Shown here piece by piece: positions 26,459-33,480 of a stretch of DNA of 33,480 bases; the stretch's first letter is position 1; every line of letters begins with the position of its first letter. The translations under genes and the position numbers were made by a program. The notes under the pieces were generated by a model that had not been told where the DNA came from, searched no databases, and worked only from the letters and a program-made list of their open reading frames with translations. This DNA comes from Methylobacterium aquaticum (GTDB taxonomy: Bacteria; Pseudomonadota; Alphaproteobacteria; Rhizobiales; Beijerinckiaceae). Location of the stretch: assembly GCF_001043915.1 (NCBI RefSeq), contig NZ_LABX01000117.1:1-33480 (forward strand), in the 5' to 3' direction.

Positions 26459-27400
26459 CTATGATTTGCGCGCGACGGTGAAGCGGGCGGCCTCGCACAG
26501 GGTCGCCGCGGCGTCGCCCCAGGGCTTCAGCGCGCTCTCGCACTCGGCCACCAGGCGCTCGCACTCGGCGCGGGCGCCGTCGAGGCCGAGGCGGTCGACC
26601 AGGGTCGCCTTGCCGGCCTCCTTGTCCTTGCCGGTCCGCTTGCCCATCGCCTCCGAGGACGCCTCGCGGTCGAGAATGTCGTCGGCGACCTGGAACGCCT
26701 GGCCGAGCGCCCGGCCGTAGGACAGGAGGGCCCGGCGCTCCTCCGGGGAAGCACCGCCGACGAGCGCCCCGGCATCGACCGAGAAGGCCAGGATGGCGCC
26801 GGTCTTCATCGCCTGGAGCTGAAGCGTGGCATCGACGTCGAGGTTGGCCGGGCCGAAGCGCCCCTCGGCCCCGAGGTCGAGGAGCTGGCCGCCGACCATG
26901 CCGCCGAGGCCCGAGGCCCGGGCGAGGCCGAGCACCAGCTCGGAGCGGATCAGCGGGTCGGCCTGCCAGGCCGGATCGGCGACGATCTCGAAGGCGAGGG
27001 TCTGGAGGGCGTCGCCGACCAGGATCGCGGTGGCCTCGTCGTATTTCTTGTGCACGGTCGGCTGGCCGCGGCGCAGGTCGTCGTCGTCCATCGCCGGCAG
27101 GTCGTCGTGGACGAGCGAGTAGCAATGCACGAGTTCCACACCGGCACCGGCCGCCATCGCCCCCTCGAAGGGTCCGCCGAGCATCCGGGCGGTCTCGATG
27201 GCGAGGAACGGGCGCAGGCGCTTGCCGCCGTTGAGCACCGCGTGGCGCATCGCCTCCATCAGCCGCGGCGGCCGGGCGATCTCGCCGTCCTGCACCGCGT
27301 CGCCGAGGCGCTCGGCGAGAAAGCCTTCGACGCTCTTGGCCACGGCCGAGAGCCGCGCCGTGAAATCGCCTGCCTGCGGGTATCCTGTGGTGCCGGCCAT
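26459..27400 (-). CDS. ispA: Short-chain polyprenyl (farnesyl) diphosphate synthase
   Basis: A 313-residue cytoplasmic enzyme that condenses isopentenyl diphosphate with allylic diphosphates to make geranyl/farnesyl diphosphate for quinones, carotenoids, hopanoids and cell-wall carriers. It has GGKRLRP (58-64), the first aspartate-rich motif in [15 protein letters not shown] (98-112) and the second in QVADDILD. The residues before the first motif (CYSLVHDD) fit a short-chain synthase; product length cannot be fixed by eye. The ATG at 27400 is chosen because AGGA lies upstream; in-frame ATGs at 27457 and 27478 would add an unconserved extension. Confidence 0.93.
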   Translation of the reverse strand: MAGTTGYPQAGDFTARLSAVAKSVEGFLAERLGDAVQDGEIARPPRLMEAMRHAVLNGGKRLRPFLAIETARMLGGPFEGAMAAGAGVELVHCYSLVHDDLPAMDDDDLRRGQPTVHKKYDEATAILVGDALQTLAFEIVADPAWQADPLIRSELVLGLARASGLGGMVGGQLLDLGAEGRFGPANLDVDATLQLQAMKTGAILAFSVDAGALVGGASPEERRALLSYGRALGQAFQVADDILDREASSEAMGKRTGKDKEAGKATLVDRLGLDGARAECERLVAECESALKPWGDAAATLCEAARFTVARKS

Positions 27401-27534
27401 CGTATTTTCCTGGGGACGGCCCGGCGTCGTGTCCTGCGGGGCCCGCGTTGACGTCATGGTAGCCTCGCAGACGGGCACGCCGAGAGGAGGGTCGGATTCA
27501 GGAGCCGCGCGTCACGGCGGACCGCAGGGACGGC

Positions 27535-28254
27535 ATGCCGCAACCGCTGCGCGGGCTGGTCCCGGCGAGCGCGCCGCCGGCCCGGCCCCGCTCGCGGCGG
27601 CTCGTGCGCGCCGTGCTTCTGGTGCCCGTCATGGCGGTCGCCCTCGTCCTGGTCCTGGCGCTCGTCTATCGTGCGCTGACCCCGCCCTCAACCCTGATGC
27701 TCGGCCGTTGGGTCACGCTCCAGCCGGTGACCCGGGAGGTGGTGGCGCTGGAGGACATCGCCCCGGCCCTGGTGCAAGGCGTCGTCGCCTCCGAGGACCA
27801 GCGCTTCTGCCTGCATCGCGGCGTCGACTGGGACGCGCTGTGGAGCGTGGTCGACGACGAGGACGGCCCGAGCCGCGGCGCCTCGACGGTGACGATGCAG
27901 ACGGTGAAGAACGTCTTCCTGTGGCCGGGCCGCTCGTATCTGCGAAAAGCCCTGGAGATTCCTCTTGCGCTGATGGTCGACCGGGTCTGGGGCAAGCGCC
28001 GGACGATGGAGATCTACCTCAACGTCGCCGAGTGGGGGGAGGGGATTTTCGGGGCCGAGGCCGCCGCCCGGCACTGGTTCGGCAAGTCCGCCCGCGATCT
28101 CAGCAAGGGAGAGGCGGCTTTGCTGGTCGCCACCCTGCCGAACCCGTTTCTCCGCAACCCGCGCCGGCCGACTCGGGCGCTGCGGGTGCTGGCCGGTCGC
28201 ATCCAGGGGCGGATGGCGGGGATCGGGAGTTTGAGCCAGTGCGTGCGGCCGTGA
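27535..28254 (+). CDS. mtgA: Monofunctional biosynthetic peptidoglycan transglycosylase
   Basis: A 239-residue inner-membrane GT51 enzyme that polymerises lipid II into glycan strands. A basic N-terminus leads to one membrane helix at about 24-46. The catalytic domain has ASEDQRF with the essential E87, RGASTVTMQ (115-122), RKALEIPLALMVDR, and EIYLNVAEWGEGIFG with the second glutamate E166. There is no transpeptidase domain. The ATG at 27535 has only a modest ribosome site. A perfect AGGAGG (27485-27490) sits five bases before an in-frame ATT at 27496, which would add 13 residues; that start is possible but unusual. Divergent from ispA by 134 bases. Confidence 0.94.
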   Translation: MPQPLRGLVPASAPPARPRSRRLVRAVLLVPVMAVALVLVLALVYRALTPPSTLMLGRWVTLQPVTREVVALEDIAPALVQGVVASEDQRFCLHRGVDWDALWSVVDDEDGPSRGASTVTMQTVKNVFLWPGRSYLRKALEIPLALMVDRVWGKRRTMEIYLNVAEWGEGIFGAEAAARHWFGKSARDLSKGEAALLVATLPNPFLRNPRRPTRALRVLAGRIQGRMAGIGSLSQCVRP

Positions 28255-28563
28255 GGTCGCGTCGTTCGGCATCGTGCCTGCCCGTGGCTCGGTCTTGTGC
28301 CGAGGCTTCCTGTGCCGAGGATCGAGGATCCCGCGTGAGAGGTCTGCGTTTCCGTGTCACGCGCGGATGTCGTCGCCGGCCGAGGGAGGTTCGGCCGCGT
28401 CATCCTGAGCCGTTTCCACCCGCATTCCGCCCCCACGCGGACGAGCGGATCCCGCGACGTGCTGCCCGTGACGGGGGTGACACCATCGAGACGCTCGGGA
28501 TGTCGATTGCAGGCGCCACCCGATTGGCCGTAAGCGGTGCCGCGCGAAGCACGGGAGACGGCA
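28255..28563. other. Non-coding gap between mtgA and the DUF4424 gene
   Basis: About 310 GC-rich bases without a supported gene. Open frames crossing it lack start sites or recognisable protein features. GGGAGA near its end is the ribosome site of the DUF4424 gene. I see no terminator with a T-run and no clear promoter. Confidence 0.5.
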
Positions 28564-29562
28564 ATGACGGGCGGTGGAGTGCGATCGGTTCTGGCCGCGT
28601 GCATGATGGCGGCGTTCCTGTCCGGGCCGGCCCAGGCCAATGACAGTGCCGCCGCCCTCGATGCCGGCGGCCTGGTGCTGGTGCGCGACCCCGACATCGC
28701 GCTGGCCAGCGAGGACCTGCGCATCGGCCTCGACCGCATCGCGGTCGATTACGTCTTCCGCAACACCTCGGCCGCGCCCAAGACCCTGCGGATCGCCTTT
28801 CCGCTGCCGGCGATCGACGGGGCGCAGCTCTCGACCAGCGCGCTCAGCCTGCCCTTCGAGGACCGGGCGAATTTCGTCGGCTTCACGGTGACGGTGGACG
28901 GCGTGCCGGTGACGCCGCAACTGGAGGAGCGGGCCTATCTCGGCACGCGCGAGGTGACCGCTCTGCTCACCCGCCACGGCCTGCCGCTCAACCCGTTGCG
29001 GCGCAAGGACCTGGAGGCGGCGGTGAAGCGCCTCGATCCGGCGACGCAGCAAGAACTGGCGAAGGCCGGCCTGATGTCCGATCCCTCGGACATGCCGGAC
29101 TTCCTCTGGCGCAGCGAGGCCAAGTTCCACTGGGAGCAGACATTCCCGGCAGGCCGTGATCTGCGCGTCTCGCACGCCTATGTCCCGGTCAAGGGCAACC
29201 ACCTGCTCGCGGTCGCGGAGGCGGCGACGCCCGCCTACCGGGCCCGCTACTGCCTGGACGATGCCGGGCTTGCCGGGGTGCGGCGCCTGATCGCCACCTC
29301 GCCGATGAAGGGCCAGGGCCTGACCCGGGCGGTCGAGGTGCCCTACATCGTGACGACGGCGCGCAACTGGGCCGGCCGCATCGGCCGCTTCACCCTGACG
29401 GTGGACAAGGGCAGCCCGGCCGCCCTCGTGAGCTTCTGCCGCACGGGCGTGCGCAAGACCGGGCCGACCACCTTCGTGTGGGAGGCCCAGGACTACGTGC
29501 CCGACGCCGACCTGCGCATCCTGATCGTCTCGAACGACGACGCGCTGCTCGGCATCCGGTAG
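28564..29562 (+). CDS. Secreted DUF4424 family protein
   Basis: A 332-residue exported protein. Residues 1-25 are a signal peptide, probably cut after AQA before NDS. The mature start (NDSAAALDAGGLVLVRDPDI) and segments such as SEDLRI, VDYVFRNTS, IAFPLPAID, NFVGFTVTVDG, HWEQTFPAGRDLRVSHAY and the closing acidic DYVPDADLRILIV fit DUF4424, a family of periplasmic proteins of unknown function frequent in Hyphomicrobiales. The start at 28564 follows GGGAGA; an upstream in-frame start at 28537 is less good. The next gene lies 148 bases downstream in the same direction. Function is unknown. Confidence 0.85.
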   Translation: MTGGGVRSVLAACMMAAFLSGPAQANDSAAALDAGGLVLVRDPDIALASEDLRIGLDRIAVDYVFRNTSAAPKTLRIAFPLPAIDGAQLSTSALSLPFEDRANFVGFTVTVDGVPVTPQLEERAYLGTREVTALLTRHGLPLNPLRRKDLEAAVKRLDPATQQELAKAGLMSDPSDMPDFLWRSEAKFHWEQTFPAGRDLRVSHAYVPVKGNHLLAVAEAATPAYRARYCLDDAGLAGVRRLIATSPMKGQGLTRAVEVPYIVTTARNWAGRIGRFTLTVDKGSPAALVSFCRTGVRKTGPTTFVWEAQDYVPDADLRILIVSNDDALLGIR

Positions 29563-29710
29563 GCCGGGCCGCCTTCCGAGCCGGCGAACCATCGCGGCTT
29601 CGCGCCACTTTCCGTCCGGGCCGCCCGGAACGGGGCTGGCGCCGCGGCCTTTCCCCCCGTAACACGGCCCCGCCCGCCCGTGCGGCGCGGCCCTTGAAAA
29701 GGGAAGCACG

Positions 29711-30052
29711 ATGTTCACTCTCGAGATCGACGGCACGCCCGTCGCCATCATCCGGTCGAACGAGGAGCGGGCCCGGGAGCTTCTCGAGGTCGAGGGCTTC
29801 AAGGACGATCTGCGCACCATGAAGAGCGACGGCCGCCCGCTGTGGTCGGGCAACGCCGAATCGCTGAAGCTGCGCCCCGCCACCGAGGACGAGGTCGAGA
29901 CCTTCGAGGACTCGATGGACGAGGAGGATTTCGAGGACGAGGACGAGCCCCAGGCCGCCAATGACAGCCAGGGCGGGACCGACGACGAGGACGAGGAGGA
30001 CGACGTCGACATCCTGTTCCTGGTCGATATCGACGACGAGGACGAGGCGTAG
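29711..30052 (+). CDS. Small acidic protein of unknown function
   Basis: A 113-residue cytoplasmic protein. The first 55 residues look like a small folded domain (MFTLEIDGTPVAIIRSNEER, then LKLRPATEDEVE). From about residue 58 to the end it is dominated by Asp and Glu with only a few hydrophobic residues (VDILFLVDIDDEDEA). The ATG follows AAGGGAAG with ideal spacing, supporting real translation. It has no cysteines, signal or membrane segment. It is the last rightward gene before paired hairpins and the convergent argG. I do not recognise the family; an acidic tail could suit a chaperone-like or nucleic-acid-mimicking role, but nothing shows this. Confidence 0.75.
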   Translation: MFTLEIDGTPVAIIRSNEERARELLEVEGFKDDLRTMKSDGRPLWSGNAESLKLRPATEDEVETFEDSMDEEDFEDEDEPQAANDSQGGTDDEDEEDDVDILFLVDIDDEDEA

Positions 30053-30066
30053 GGCTCAAACCCCAA

Positions 30067-30136
30067 GCGGCCGGCTTCGCGCCGGCCGCACCGTCCCGAT
30101 TGCAAGGCCCGCTTCCGTCACCGGAGCGGGCCTTTC
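30067..30136. terminator. Two hairpins between the acidic protein gene and argG
   Basis: The first hairpin is GCGGCCGGC (30067-30075) with GCCGGCCGC (30081-30089), a perfect 9-base stem. The second is AAGGCCCGCT (30104-30113) with AGCGGGCCTT (30125-30134), a 10-base stem that ends in T or A on either strand. They lie in the 88-base gap between converging genes. The second is probably a bidirectional terminator serving the acidic protein gene and argG. Confidence 0.78.
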
Positions 30137-30140
30137 GGCG

Positions 30141-31382
30141 TCAGGCGCCCAGCTTGCGCTTGCGCTGGCCGAGCGTCCGCAGGCGGAGCGCGTTGAGCTT
30201 GATGAAGCCCGCCGCGTCGCGGTGGTCGTAGGCGACCGCGCCTTCCTCGAAGGTGACGAGGTCCTGGTCGTAGAGCGAGTTCGGGCTCTCGCGGCCGATG
30301 ACATGGACGCCGCCCTTGTAGAGCTTCAGCCGCACCGTGCCGGTGACCATCTCCTGGCTCTTGTCGATCAGGGCCTGGAGCATCTCGCGCTCCGGCGAGA
30401 ACCAGAAGCCGTTGTAGATCAGCTCGGCGTAGCGCGGCATCAACTCGTCCTTGAGATGGGCCGCGCCGCGGTCGAGGGTGATCGACTCGATCGCCCGGTG
30501 GGCCGGCAGCAGGATGGTGCCGCCGGGGGTCTCGTACATGCCGCGGCTCTTCATGCCGACGAAGCGGTTCTCGACGAGGTCGAGGCGGCCGATGCCGTTG
30601 GCCCGGCCCAGCTCGTTGAGCTTGGCGAGCAGGGTTGCCGGCGACAGGCGCTCGCCGTCGATCGAGACCGCGTCGCCGCGCTCGAAGCCGAGGGTGAGGA
30701 TGGTCGGGGTGTCGGGCGCCTCCTCGGGGGAGAGGGTGCGGGAATAGACGTAATCCGGCACCACCTCGGCGGGATCCTCCAGCACCTTGCCCTCGGACGA
30801 GGCGTGCAGGAGGTTGGCGTCGACCGAGAACGGCGCCTCGCCGCGCTTGTCCTTGGATATCGGGATCTGATGCTGCTCGGCGAAGGCCAGCAGCGACTCG
30901 CGGGAGCGGAAATCCCATTCGCGCCAGGGGGCGATGACCGTCACGTCGGGCTTCAGCGCATAATAGCCGAGTTCGAACCGGACCTGATCGTTGCCCTTGC
31001 CGGTGGCGCCGTGGGACACGGCATCCGCCCCGACGGCTTCGGCGATCTCGATCTGCTTCTTGGCGATCAAGGGCCGGGCGATCGAGGTGCCGAGGAGATA
31101 GACGCCCTCGTACTGGGCGTTCGCCCGGAACATCGGGAAGACGTAGTCGCGGACGAATTCCTCGCGCAGGTCCTCGATGAAGATGTTCTCGGGCTTGATG
31201 CCCAGAAGCTCCGCCTTGGCGCGGGCCGGCTCCAGCTCCTCGCCCTGGCCGAGATCGGCGGTGAACGTCACGACCTCGCAGCCATAGGTGGTCTGGAGCC
31301 ACTTCAGGATGATCGAGGTGTCGAGGCCGCCCGAGTAGGCGAGCACGACCTTCTTCACGCGCTTCTGGGGCTGGTCGGACAT
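30141..31382 (-). CDS. argG: Argininosuccinate synthase
   Basis: A 413-residue cytoplasmic enzyme that joins citrulline and aspartate with ATP to give argininosuccinate, the penultimate step of arginine synthesis. The ATP pyrophosphatase loop AYSGGLDTS is at 15-23. Other family segments are [56 protein letters not shown] and LYDQDLVTF. The start at 31382 gives the usual length and has GAGG about ten bases upstream. No other arg genes are nearby. It converges on the small acidic protein gene through the hairpins at 30067-30136. Confidence 0.97.
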   Translation of the reverse strand: MSDQPQKRVKKVVLAYSGGLDTSIILKWLQTTYGCEVVTFTADLGQGEELEPARAKAELLGIKPENIFIEDLREEFVRDYVFPMFRANAQYEGVYLLGTSIARPLIAKKQIEIAEAVGADAVSHGATGKGNDQVRFELGYYALKPDVTVIAPWREWDFRSRESLLAFAEQHQIPISKDKRGEAPFSVDANLLHASSEGKVLEDPAEVVPDYVYSRTLSPEEAPDTPTILTLGFERGDAVSIDGERLSPATLLAKLNELGRANGIGRLDLVENRFVGMKSRGMYETPGGTILLPAHRAIESITLDRGAAHLKDELMPRYAELIYNGFWFSPEREMLQALIDKSQEMVTGTVRLKLYKGGVHVIGRESPNSLYDQDLVTFEEGAVAYDHRDAAGFIKLNALRLRTLGQRKRKLGA

Positions 31383-31572
31383 GCGGGCGGGCCTCGATGG
31401 AATGGGAACCGAATGAGTGCGCGGGGGCTTAACAGCCCGGCCCGGCCCCGTGCAACCGCGCTGCCAAAGTTCCCTTGCCGGCCCCGTGGCGATGCGACGC
31501 CCGGGGCGGCGCTTGTGGGTGGTGAGCGCGGACGCGAAGGTGCGGGATCTGTCCGCTGTGAAGAGGGGTGCG

Positions 31573-32199
31573 ATGGCGCGCCGGCCTACGCTCGAGTTCT
31601 GGTTCGAGTTCGCATCCACCTATTCGTATCTCGCCGCGATGCGGATCGAGGCCCTGGCCGAGGCCGCCGGGGTGACGTTGCGCTGGCGCCCGTTCCTGCT
31701 CGGCCCGGTCTTCGCCGCGCAAGGCTGGACCTCCTCGCCGTTCAACCTCTACCCGGCCAAGGGCCGCCACATGTGGCGCGACCTCGCCCGCGAGGCCGCG
31801 CGCCTCGGCCTGCCGCCGGTGGTGCGGCCGGAGAGTTTTCCGCAGAACAGCCTCGCGGCGACCCGGGTCGCCGTGCATGGCGCCGAGGAGCCGTGGATCG
31901 GCGCCTATGTGCGGGCGGTCTACGACGCCGAGTTCGCCCGCGGCCAGTCGATCGCCGAGCCTGCCGCCATCTCCGCGCTCCTCAACGGGCTCGGCCTCGA
32001 CGGCCCGGCGCTGATCCGCGCCGCCACCCAGGAGCCGGTGAAGAGCCGCCTGCGCTCGATCGGCGAGGAGGCGAAGTCCCGCGGCCTGTTCGGTGCCCCG
32101 AGCTTCCTCACCGAGGACGGCGAGCTGTTCTGGGGCAACGACCGGCTGGAGCAGGCGCTGGCCTGGGCGGTCGGCGAGCGGCCCTCCGGGTTTCGGTAG
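31573..32199 (+). CDS. 2-hydroxychromene-2-carboxylate isomerase-like protein (DsbA/kappa-GST fold)
   Basis: A 208-residue thioredoxin-fold protein of the DsbA/kappa-class group. The N-terminal strand and active-site serine region is [18 protein letters not shown] (serine at 15, followed by YSYLA as in the isomerases), then the alpha-helical insert with [11 protein letters not shown], and the C-terminal [21 protein letters not shown] with the cis-proline APSF. The named activity is glutathione-dependent isomerisation in naphthalene breakdown, but most bacterial members have unknown substrates. The start at 31573 is fixed by AGAGGGG five bases upstream; upstream in-frame starts lack this. It stands alone, divergent from argG. 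Confidence 0.9.
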   Translation: MARRPTLEFWFEFASTYSYLAAMRIEALAEAAGVTLRWRPFLLGPVFAAQGWTSSPFNLYPAKGRHMWRDLAREAARLGLPPVVRPESFPQNSLAATRVAVHGAEEPWIGAYVRAVYDAEFARGQSIAEPAAISALLNGLGLDGPALIRAATQEPVKSRLRSIGEEAKSRGLFGAPSFLTEDGELFWGNDRLEQALAWAVGERPSGFR

Positions 32200-32294
32200 C
32201 GGGACCCGTGAGGCGGGGGCGGTGCGCCGTGACGGCCCGCCGATCGAGAGGCTCGACTCGGGACGGTCTCCTCCGCCGTCTCGGTCCGGGAGGC

Positions 32295-33467
32295 TCAGTC
32301 GCTCAAAATCTGCTGGATCTTTAAGGCAAGCTCGACGGATGCCTTCGCGAATGTTCCGTTGGCCCAGGCCGTCCAGATGTCTCCAGGATTCTTCGAAATC
32401 GAATTGGCGGACATTTGAAGCGCGGGCGGGAGAGAGTGATTGGTTTCGCTGATGTAATTCCAGTAAATCCAATCTCCATAATCTTCTCCGGATCGGGGCG
32501 TGTAGATGTCCTCGATTCGGCGACGCAGGGCAATTTTATCGACGAGCGATGTTTTGGATTTTGCACTGACGCCGAAGAATATATTATCAAATCTCTTGTG
32601 TTCAAATCCAACCATGGCGTGAATGTCATGACCATCGGTGATGAAAAATCTAAAACCTTTGTCGCCGCCGCTGTCGTAATTGTCATCGATCTCAATTTCG
32701 AGATGAGCGCCGGAGGCAATTTTCCTCATGTCCTCGCACAGGATCGCCTGAATTTTCTTTTCGAGAATCTGGGCGGACTGAATGATTTCAAATGCCGGAG
32801 CGATGAGGTCCGGCGACAGGGCGATCGAGTTGGCAAGTTCAGACATGACTGTCTTGTCCTCTATTCCCATGAAGCGCCGCTCGATATGGCGAATGAGTTC
32901 TTGGATGAAATGGGCAATGCGATCTGAGAGGCATAGATTTCGACATGATTCAAGCCAAAGACGAATGTCGCCATACGAAAGCACCACGACATTGGATTGA
33001 TGAATTTCCCAATCCAACCCGACGTGACTCTTCACGGCGTCGTGGGGTGAGGCTGCCCAGCCCATGAAAACGAGCAGTTTGAATTTGTCCGGATAGGTGC
33101 TTTGCAAATAGGTCAAATATCGAGACAGTTGCAAATCTTGCCATCTGGCATCCGGCTTATTTTCGATTGCCAGAATGTAATCTCCCAGTCGGGCGACGAT
33201 GTCGAGCCGGCCGGCGTGGGTCTCGTTCGCGATGTGCACCTCACGCCTGACCCGACAGGGCGCGCGACCGACCGGCCATTCCAAGCCAGCGACCCGCAAC
33301 AGTGCTGAAACAAACGTGTTGCCTTGAGCGTGGCTCGCGTCTCCGTCGAGGAGCCAGGAGAAAATGATGTTCAGGCCATGTTCGTCTTTCCGGAGGAAGT
33401 CGAACATGTCGAAGTCGGGAGCCAGTTGGGGAGCGTAGCGCGCTCTTGAGCGGCGCAGGGCGGCCAT
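32295..33467 (-). CDS. PD-(D/E)XK nuclease-superfamily protein, start possibly outside the window
   Basis: A 390-residue protein in DNA visibly richer in A and T than its neighbours. Residues 87-104 carry the nuclease core: RLDI with D89, a strand (DYILAI), then E102-N-K104. Q110/Q113 and Y117 follow on the next helix (WQDLQLSRYLTYL). This fits the PD-(D/E)XK family often labelled as a generic nuclease and frequent in defence or mobile regions. The rest is unassigned but includes helical segments and a later GGDKGFRFFITDG strand. The ATG at 33467 is only 13 bases from the window edge and the frame stays open to the edge, so the true start may be further upstream. No partner gene is visible. 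Substrate and role are unknown. Confidence 0.72.
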   Translation of the reverse strand: MAALRRSRARYAPQLAPDFDMFDFLRKDEHGLNIIFSWLLDGDASHAQGNTFVSALLRVAGLEWPVGRAPCRVRREVHIANETHAGRLDIVARLGDYILAIENKPDARWQDLQLSRYLTYLQSTYPDKFKLLVFMGWAASPHDAVKSHVGLDWEIHQSNVVVLSYGDIRLWLESCRNLCLSDRIAHFIQELIRHIERRFMGIEDKTVMSELANSIALSPDLIAPAFEIIQSAQILEKKIQAILCEDMRKIASGAHLEIEIDDNYDSGGDKGFRFFITDGHDIHAMVGFEHKRFDNIFFGVSAKSKTSLVDKIALRRRIEDIYTPRSGEDYGDWIYWNYISETNHSLPPALQMSANSISKNPGDIWTAWANGTFAKASVELALKIQQILSD

Positions 33468-33480
33468 TTCGCCCTGCGCC

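Noticed and set aside
28357..30105. Long leftward open frame across the DUF4424 and acidic protein genes
   Set aside because: It is antisense to two supported genes, low in complexity (serine runs opposite the acidic tail), and has no family motif.
29961..32324. 787-codon rightward open frame opposite argG
   Set aside because: argG on the other strand is unambiguous and the frame's product is a compositional mirror of it.

Overview
The window looks like chromosomal DNA of a high-GC alphaproteobacterium of the order Hyphomicrobiales, most likely Methylobacterium or a close relative. This is inferred from the very GC-rich coding style, the mix of gene families, and short dispersed palindromic repeats beginning and ending TAGAGCA/TGCTCTA. 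No rRNA, tRNA, transposase, integrase or CRISPR array was recognised. Nearly all genes are intact; only the two window edges cut genes.

Layout. 1-4.2 kb: the start of a leftward gene with a signal-peptide-like N-terminus, a Cu(I)-exporting P1B-type ATPase with two heavy-metal domains, and a GAF/PAS/GGDEF diguanylate cyclase. 4.2-9.0 kb: a leftward enolase-superfamily enzyme (mandelate racemase subgroup), divergent from a CUT1-type ABC importer (binding protein plus two permeases) that has no ATPase gene here; a sugar or sugar-acid uptake and catabolism locus is likely. 9.0-10.87 kb: an AT-rich accessory island, bracketed by two strong hairpins, with a two-gene module: a MerR-like/DUF433 protein and a PIN-like protein that overlap by 4 bases. 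It is best read as a type II toxin-antitoxin module. 10.87-18.1 kb: a complete leftward peptide/nickel-class (Dpp/Opp) ABC importer (binding protein, two permeases, two ATPases), divergent from an M20D amidohydrolase. 18.1-24.5 kb: a secreted cysteine-rich orphan, an ALDH7-type dehydrogenase, aspartate-semialdehyde dehydrogenase, a single-pass membrane protein and a small secreted protein. 24.6-28.3 kb: a LOG-family phosphoribohydrolase, leuB, a short-chain prenyl diphosphate synthase and, divergently, mtgA. 28.5-33.5 kb: a DUF4424 secreted protein, a small acidic protein, argG, a 2-hydroxychromene-2-carboxylate isomerase-like protein and a relatively AT-rich PD-(D/E)XK nuclease-like gene that runs to the window edge.

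How the parts relate. Both ABC import operons carry a strong CCTTCCCCTCCCC-type hairpin between the binding-protein gene and the first permease gene, a natural place to make binding protein in excess. A 104-bp two-hairpin repeat occurs twice, with a compensatory base change in a stem; one copy supplies the stop codon of the LOG gene. The best candidate for an under-described system is the DUF433/PIN-like module in the AT-rich island. The solitary nuclease-like gene at the right edge is a weaker accessory candidate.
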